Source: G965198795 sp965198795 (GTDB lineage Bacteria; Pseudomonadota; Alphaproteobacteria; Rhodospirillales; Casp-alpha2). Taken from it: DNA of 64,000 bases. Where the stretch lies: assembly GCA_965198795.1 (NCBI GenBank), contig OZ240674.1, positions 1,860,001-1,924,000 of the forward strand. Reading direction: 5' to 3'. The notes under the pieces are model-generated. The model searched no databases. It was not told the DNA's origin and saw nothing but the letters and a program-made list of their open reading frames with translations. Position numbers and translations under genes: made by a program. Shown here one piece after another: positions 59,164-64,000 of the stretch (the first letter of the stretch is position 1; each line of letters begins with the position of its first letter).

Positions 59164-60803
59164 GGAAGCAAAAGAGGGTCCGCCCGCCAAAGCCCAGGAA
59201 ACGCCGTTCCTCGAAACTGCGGCCCTCAACCCGGCCTCGGGTTCAAGGGGGCTCGAGCGATTTGGACGTTCGGCCCGGCTCCAGCCTTGAATCCACGGAG
59301 ACGAGCTTGGGCGATCTTGTCCGCCGGGCGGCGCGGGCAATGGGTGATGGCCGCCACCGCGAGGCTCTCCGCTTCTCCCGCCAGGCCCTTCGGCTCGACC
59401 CGCAGGATGTGGAGGCGCTTACCCTGTCGGCTTCCGCATTGGTCATGCTGGATGACATGATCGAGGCTGAGTCGCTGATCGACACCGCGTTGGCTTTTCA
59501 GCCCGATTACCTGCCCGCCCGCTTGCGGCGGGGAGTGCTTTTTGAAATCGCCGGCGACTTTCAGAGGGCGGAACAGGCGTTTCGCTGGGTGTTAGGACGA
59601 GAACCCAGACATGGGGAAGCGCTTCTTCGGCTGGCCAATGTAGAGAAAGCGCTGGGCCGCTTGCCCGCCGCTCTGCAAGGCTACGGCAGGGTCTTGGAGT
59701 TCAATCCGGATGACGTTGGCGCGCTGGTCAATCGGGGCGCGGTTTTGGCGGAACTCGGCAAACCCCTGGAAGCCATGGAGAGCTACAAGCGCGCCTTGGC
59801 CAGGCAGGCCGGTCATGAGGACGCGCTCTATAATCTGGCCGTGCTTTATCAGGAACAAGGGAGTCCGGCGGCGGCCGTCGAAACGTATGACCGGCTTCTG
59901 GCGGAGCGTCCCGGTCACGGCGGGGCTCTTGTCAACCGGGCCTATGCGGTCAAGGAACTGGAAGGCGTCGAAGCGGCCATTGACGCAACACGCGCGGCGG
60001 CGAGAGAACTTCCCGGGTACGACAAGCTTCACGTCAACCTGGGCGATCTGCACCTGGAAGCGGGCGCCGCCGGCGAGGCCCTCAAGGTCGCCGATGACTA
60101 TCTCGCGCGTCACCCGGCCAACCCCAGCATGTTGGCGTTCAAGGGAATCGCCCTGGCCGATGTGGATCGCGAGGCGGCGGTTGATTTGCTCGCTCTTGAC
60201 GATTTGCTCCGCCCGGTGAGGTTGGAGGCGCCCAAGGGTTACCCGGACATTTCGGCGTTCAACCGGGATCTCGCGCGGCATGTCCGCAGTCATCCCAGCC
60301 TGGTGCGCGACCCGAAGAGTCACGCGACCCGGTCAGGCCGGCATTCGGGGGAACTGCTGGTTGAGCCGAAAGGGCCGGTCGCCGGGCTGGAGGCCGCGAT
60401 CATGAGAGCGGTCGAGGGGTATCGGGAAGCCGTTCCCCTGAGCGACGCCCATCCCTGGACGGCCAGACGCCCCGGCGCCGTGGGTCTCAGCGTTTGGGGA
60501 GTGGTGATGGAAACGGGCGGTCATCAGGTTCCGCACATCCATCCCTCGGCCTGGCTGTCCGGCGTGTACTATCCCGAAATTCCGCCATCCGTGCGGGACG
60601 GCGATCCTGGTCATAAGGGATGGATCGAGTTCGGCCGCGCGCCCGGTGATTTTCATGGGCGCGCCGAGCCGATCCTCCGCCTGATCAGGCCGGAAGAAGG
60701 TTTGATGATTCTGTTCCCGTCGTATCTCTACCACCGCACCGTGCCGCTTGAAGGCGCGGCCGAGCGCGTGTCCATCGCCTTCGACGTTCTGAGTCTGAAT
60801 TGA
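59160..60803 (+). CDS. TPR-repeat protein fused to a 2OG-Fe(II) oxygenase domain
   Basis: A 547-residue protein. Residues 1-45 are basic and rich in Arg and Pro. TPR repeats follow to about residue 330 (ALRFSRQALRLDPQDVEALT; AEQAFRWVLGREPRHGEALL; AMESYKRALARQAGHEDALY). The C-terminal third is a putative 2OG-Fe(II) oxygenase of the PF13759 kind: HQVPHIHPSAWLSGVYYPEI (iron-binding His region, about residues 457-476), LFPSYLYHRTVPL (distal His, about 524) and RVSIAFD (2-oxoglutarate Arg). It probably hydroxylates a protein or peptide presented by the TPRs. GTG 59160 overlaps the preceding stop as GTGA. Confidence 0.87.
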   Translation: MRKQKRVRPPKPRKRRSSKLRPSTRPRVQGGSSDLDVRPGSSLESTETSLGDLVRRAARAMGDGRHREALRFSRQALRLDPQDVEALTLSASALVMLDDMIEAESLIDTALAFQPDYLPARLRRGVLFEIAGDFQRAEQAFRWVLGREPRHGEALLRLANVEKALGRLPAALQGYGRVLEFNPDDVGALVNRGAVLAELGKPLEAMESYKRALARQAGHEDALYNLAVLYQEQGSPAAAVETYDRLLAERPGHGGALVNRAYAVKELEGVEAAIDATRAAARELPGYDKLHVNLGDLHLEAGAAGEALKVADDYLARHPANPSMLAFKGIALADVDREAAVDLLALDDLLRPVRLEAPKGYPDISAFNRDLARHVRSHPSLVRDPKSHATRSGRHSGELLVEPKGPVAGLEAAIMRAVEGYREAVPLSDAHPWTARRPGAVGLSVWGVVMETGGHQVPHIHPSAWLSGVYYPEIPPSVRDGDPGHKGWIEFGRAPGDFHGRAEPILRLIRPEEGLMILFPSYLYHRTVPLEGAAERVSIAFDVLSLN

Positions 60804-60865
60804 TCGGCCGTTCGGGAAGCGGTTCAACCGAACCGCCGGACTCAAGAGACAAGATACCGGTCCAT

Positions 60866-61798
60866 TCACGGGTATCCTACTGATCGAATGTTCGGTTCGC
60901 CGCGTCCTGACGCTCCCGCCAGACTGATCATATCGTCCGCATAGCCGCGGAGCCTGAAGACCAGGGTGTCCCTCTGCTCGTCGCTTAGTGTCTTCAGCAC
61001 GCCGAAATACATGCTTTCAAGCGTCGCCCACCAACGGTCCGAGACCGCCTGATATTCGGGGTCCACCACGCTGGGCGCGCGGACCAGTATCTGATGAACG
61101 AAGCTGGCGATCTCGTCATGTGCGGGCCGTGCGCCAAGGAGGGCGATGAACGCGTCCTGGCGCCGCCCGCGATTGTCCAGCCAGCGCAGGGTGTTGTTCA
61201 TGACGTCTTTCGTATGCCGCCGCACGATCGCAACCTGTCCGTCCGAGAGGTCTCCCAGGAAACGGGACAAATTTTTGATCCGGCGCTCGACCCGGTCGTC
61301 GTCGGACTCTCCGGGTGTTCTGGCTTTTTCCTTGGCCCGGCGTTCAGCCAGATTTTCCGTCAGACGGGCTTCCAGAAAGGCGATCTTCTCGTCCGTTCGA
61401 TGGTCCATGAGCACCGTCGCGATGAAGGGGGAGGCGCCTTCCACGGTTTCATCGATCAAGCGGCGAAATGTTTTGAACGCCGCGGACAGTTGCGGACGGG
61501 TCCAGCCGCCAGCCTCGGCGATGTCGGCGGCGGTCCGGAAAAAGGCCGCGTATTTCGGCAACATCTTTTGCCGATGCCAGGCGATGAGAGCGGCTGTCTG
61601 TTCCTCCAGCCGCTCTTCCTGGGCGTCATCAAGGTCGAGATAGGCGTCGGCGCGGCCCTCCACCATTTCATCGGCGAAGCTATAGGCGAACTGAAGACCG
61701 CCGCAACCAGACAGAACGGCCAGGACCAGGATCGCGGTCAAAGCACGCGTTAAACCGGGACGGGGAAGACAGGACGGGTAAAGGAGTGTCGGCTGCAT
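60866..61798 (-). CDS. DUF6279 family lipoprotein
   Basis: A 310-residue lipoprotein with a signal peptide ending in the lipobox LSGC (about Cys32) followed by GGLQFAYSFADEMVEGRADA, the start of the DUF6279 family. The rest is helical and charged (YLDLDDAQEERLEEQTAALI; WHRQKMLPKYAAFFRTAADI; DRVERRIKNLSRFLGDLSDG). Proteins of this family have no known function. ATG 61798 follows GAGGGACGACC; a longer frame to 61822 is less likely. It is convergent with the TPR/oxygenase gene. Confidence 0.82.
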   Translation of the reverse strand: MQPTLLYPSCLPRPGLTRALTAILVLAVLSGCGGLQFAYSFADEMVEGRADAYLDLDDAQEERLEEQTAALIAWHRQKMLPKYAAFFRTAADIAEAGGWTRPQLSAAFKTFRRLIDETVEGASPFIATVLMDHRTDEKIAFLEARLTENLAERRAKEKARTPGESDDDRVERRIKNLSRFLGDLSDGQVAIVRRHTKDVMNNTLRWLDNRGRRQDAFIALLGARPAHDEIASFVHQILVRAPSVVDPEYQAVSDRWWATLESMYFGVLKTLSDEQRDTLVFRLRGYADDMISLAGASGRGEPNIRSVGYP

Positions 61799-62143
61799 GG
61801 TCGTCCCTCGGGCCTTGGGCACCGTCGTCCGACGACGCCGTGTCCGAAAACCCTAGATGCGGATAATCGGGTGTGAAGTCAACCTTCGTTCAGCCGGCGA
61901 GGGGCGGCTTTTGTCTTGAGGCGGTCATCAGTCGAGGGCTTCTTCTGTCTTGCCGCGCATTTTCCACTCAACCGCGTTTTGAGGAAATACGCCCACAATT
62001 CCAGCCATCTGGCGGCGCCGCTCTCATCAGGTCTTCCATTCGGCCCTTGGCGCCTGACTCGACCCGGCGTTCGGCCATCTTCTGATCGAATTGAAAACGC
62101 TTCGCTTTGGGGGTAGCCTTCTGGAAACAGGAGGCGGCCCGCC
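61799..62143. other. Intergenic region, no gene seen
   Basis: About 345 bases between divergent genes. Open frames on both strands lack ribosome sites and recognisable content. It must contain the promoters of the lipoprotein and the dioxygenase genes. Confidence 0.5.
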
Positions 62144-62971
62144 ATGCTGACAGATGCGGATGTCAAACAGTTCAATGACGATGGCTATGTGTTCCCCATT
62201 GATGTCTTGAGTGCGGCAGAAGTCGCCGGTATCCGCCAGAAACTGGAAGCGGCGGAAGCGGAGAACGGCGGCCGGCTGAGAACGGAGCAACGGTCCAAGG
62301 GGCATCTCTTGTTCAAGTGGCTTGACGACTTGATCCGCGATGACCGGGTGTTGGACGTGGTGGAACAGCTGATTGGGCCGAACATCCTTTGCTGGAACAC
62401 ACTCTTCTGGATCAAGGAAGCGGACAGAAAATCCTTCGTCGGATGGCACCAGGACACTAAATACTGGGGCCTGTCCAGCGATAAGGTGATCACCGCTTGG
62501 CTGGCCTTGTCCGAAGCTGGCGTTGAGGCGGGTTGCATGAAAGTTCTGCCCGGTTCGCACCGGGGCGAGGTGTTGGCGCATGACGACAATTATCATACGG
62601 ACAACATGCTGACCCGCGGGCAGGAACTGTCGATCACGCCCGCCGAGGAACAAGCTGTTTATATGCCGTTGAAGCCTGGTCAGTTATCGATTCACAACTA
62701 TCGTCTGGCGCACGCATCCGGCCCCAATCGCGCGGCGGACCGCCGAATCGGCGTTTCCATGCACTTCATGCCGCCGGACACCGCGCAGATTGTCGGGTCA
62801 TGGGACTCGGCGGCCCTTGTCAGGGGCCAGGACGTTTACGGCCACTTTGAGCCGACACCCGTGCCAACGGGTGATTTCGACCCGGTCGCGGTCGCTTTTC
62901 ACGAAAAGGCCGCCAAGGCGTTTCGCGAGGTGCTCTACCACGGCGCCGCCAATAAAACGGGTAAATTCTAG
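62144..62971 (+). CDS. Phytanoyl-CoA dioxygenase (PhyH) family protein
   Basis: A 275-residue Fe(II)/2-oxoglutarate oxygenase. The N-terminus DADVKQFNDDGYVFPIDVLS is typical. The iron site is His-x-Asp in SFVGWHQDTKYWGL (about residues 99-105) with the distal His in LSIHNYRLAHASGPN (about 189-197) and the 2-oxoglutarate Arg in RRIGVSMHFMPP. The sequence GCMKVLPGSHRGEVLAHDDN is a family block. The substrate is not known; relatives act on fatty acyl chains, ectoine or halogenated compounds. ATG 62144 follows AGGAGGCGGCCCGCC. A decayed relative is at 2858-3684. Confidence 0.88.
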   Translation: MLTDADVKQFNDDGYVFPIDVLSAAEVAGIRQKLEAAEAENGGRLRTEQRSKGHLLFKWLDDLIRDDRVLDVVEQLIGPNILCWNTLFWIKEADRKSFVGWHQDTKYWGLSSDKVITAWLALSEAGVEAGCMKVLPGSHRGEVLAHDDNYHTDNMLTRGQELSITPAEEQAVYMPLKPGQLSIHNYRLAHASGPNRAADRRIGVSMHFMPPDTAQIVGSWDSAALVRGQDVYGHFEPTPVPTGDFDPVAVAFHEKAAKAFREVLYHGAANKTGKF

Positions 62972-63298
62972 GATCAGGATGCATTGATATTTGTTGCGTT
63001 TTGTTGTTCACAGCCTTCAAAACGGAGCGGTGACACGAGCAGTCTTTGCTGGCTGAGCGACGCACAGGAGGCCAAGCCTGAGCTCCTTTTCCCGAAGTCC
63101 CGAGGCCAAGCTCAGGGTTGATGACAAACGCGTTCCGAGCGGCAGTCAAAATTCCGCAGAACGGACCATTTAAGCAGTTATTCGCTACGCGTGCATCGCG
63201 TGGTTTTCATCGGACGCCAGCACGGCGGAACACAAGCAGCCCTCCGCTGGATTTACAAGGCCAGACCAAGTTTAGCCAACTCCGCCGGATGCGAACGA
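62972..63298. other. Intergenic region, no gene seen
   Basis: About 330 bases after the dioxygenase gene with only short, unlikely frames. No repeat or RNA signature is visible. Confidence 0.45.
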
Positions 63299-64000
63299 TC
63301 AAACCCGCAATGTCTCAATTGTTCGCCGTGTTCCCTTCTCTAACGAGATCGACGGCCACTTCCCCAGTAATTCACGTAGATGCGCGTTGTCCAGCCCCTC
63401 TGGGCTGTTGTAGATGGCGGCGGCTGTTACAAGCGCTTCGGGTAGAACAGCCCGGATCGCCGCAATTAGATCCGCGACCGAGCGCGTTTCGGTGGTGAGG
63501 TCGCTGACAATCGGTTTTGTCGGTTTTACGTGCAGGCAACGCAGCAGGATATCGGTCACCTCATCGATATGCTGAAAGCGCATCTCTCCTTGAAACGGCA
63601 TCTCGTAAGGCCGGCCCTCAACCGCGGCGCGCATTGCATGGGTGATCGTGGCGGTTTCGCCTTCTGTACGATCAGGCCAGTAGACGATATTGGGACGCAG
63701 CCCCGCAGTATTCGGCTTCCCGGCCGGTGAGGATGCGCGGCGCCGGAAGGTTGTGTTCCCCATAGAACGGCGCCGCTTTGTCATTGCCATTGAACATGCC
63801 GGGCGCCGTGACCGGCGTCTTGGCGGCGTAGAGCTTGGGCCTGGGCGGCCTGGGCGCAGGCGCCGGTATAATAGAGGTCTGCTGACAGACCCGCGCCCTT
63901 CAACGCGCCCGCATAGCCTTCAACGTCGCCGCATAGAAGGCGTCCTGCGCCCCCAGACGGCCGCGATGGGCCGTGTTGATCCCGCCCCAAGTCTGGTCAT
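63299..64000 (-). pseudogene. NAD-dependent epimerase/dehydratase family gene, frameshifted and cut by the window end
   Basis: The minus strand carries pieces of an extended SDR/epimerase: near the window end TWGGINTAHRGRLGAQDAFY with LKAMRAR, then KLYAAKTPVTAPGMFNGNDK and AAPFYGEHNLPAPRILTG in another frame, then LRPNIVYWPDRTEGETATIT and EMRFQHIDEVTDILLRCLHV in a third. The C-terminus ends at 63299 (RTIETLRV). At least two to three frame changes are needed, near 63895, 63830 and 63710, so it is broken. The N-terminal NAD-binding motif would lie beyond the window. Confidence 0.65.

Noticed and set aside
58663..59340. Minus-strand frame across the small membrane protein gene
   Set aside because: It overlaps the GTGA-coupled gene pair and contains no recognisable domain; only its last 44 codons lie in free DNA and they lack a good ribosome site.
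61879..62175. Minus-strand 98-codon frame before the PhyH gene
   Set aside because: It overlaps the PhyH start and ribosome site, has biased composition and no family resemblance.

Overview
This is a GC-rich chromosomal window from an alphaproteobacterium, probably Rhodospirillales-like. The assignment rests on gene order and on a few lineage-typical families: hisG-hisD-UPF0262-phosphatase-infA-maf-RNase G-yacG-tRNA-Phe, the ppiC/argJ/mutT group diverging from secA, an MmcB-type repair gene with alphaproteobacterial LexA half-sites, and a formate dehydrogenase locus with a polyferredoxin. Species cannot be named from sequence alone.

Layout. 1-7.2 kb: end of a membrane formate dehydrogenase operon (Fe-S subunit, small lipoprotein, cytochrome b), a 41-residue membrane peptide, a decayed phytanoyl-CoA dioxygenase, a polyferredoxin gene and the wreck of a helix-turn-helix regulator. 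7.2-12.3 kb: ankyrin protein, IclR regulator with a near-perfect IclR-type operator, acetyltransferase, then an AT-rich foreign island holding a methyltransferase and a broken IS1595-type element. 12.3-18.3 kb: the conserved his/infA/maf/rng/yacG/tRNA-Phe block. 18.3-22.9 kb: soluble chemoreceptor, STAS protein, CinA-like protein, a small possible winged-helix protein, MutT. 22.9-30.5 kb: argJ, parvulin, secA, MmgE/PrpD, a cyclic-nucleotide-binding protein. 30.6-31.8 kb: two degenerate IS5-type remnants. 31.8-39.6 kb: a Dpp-type ABC transporter in one operon with an N-formylglutamate amidohydrolase and divergent from an aspartoacylase-like deacylase; together they look like a system for importing acylated amino acids or peptides and removing the acyl group. 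39.6-41.6 kb: PBP1A. 42-54.7 kb: a large cobalamin (corrin ring) cluster using the oxygen-independent enzymes CbiX, CbiG and CbiD, with a CbiG-CobJ fusion and an SCO1 gene inside. 54.7-64 kb: UPF0260, DapA-family, YgjP-type protease, Ada, MmcB, a TPR/2OG-oxygenase fusion, a DUF6279 lipoprotein, an intact PhyH dioxygenase, and an epimerase pseudogene running off the end.

Two genome-level themes stand out. One is decay: several pseudogenes carry multiple frameshifts and all insertion sequences are broken. The other is many short perfect tandem duplications, in coding ends and intergenic DNA, alongside a dispersed palindromic repeat family, one copy of which sits inside a probable MITE with terminal inverted repeats.
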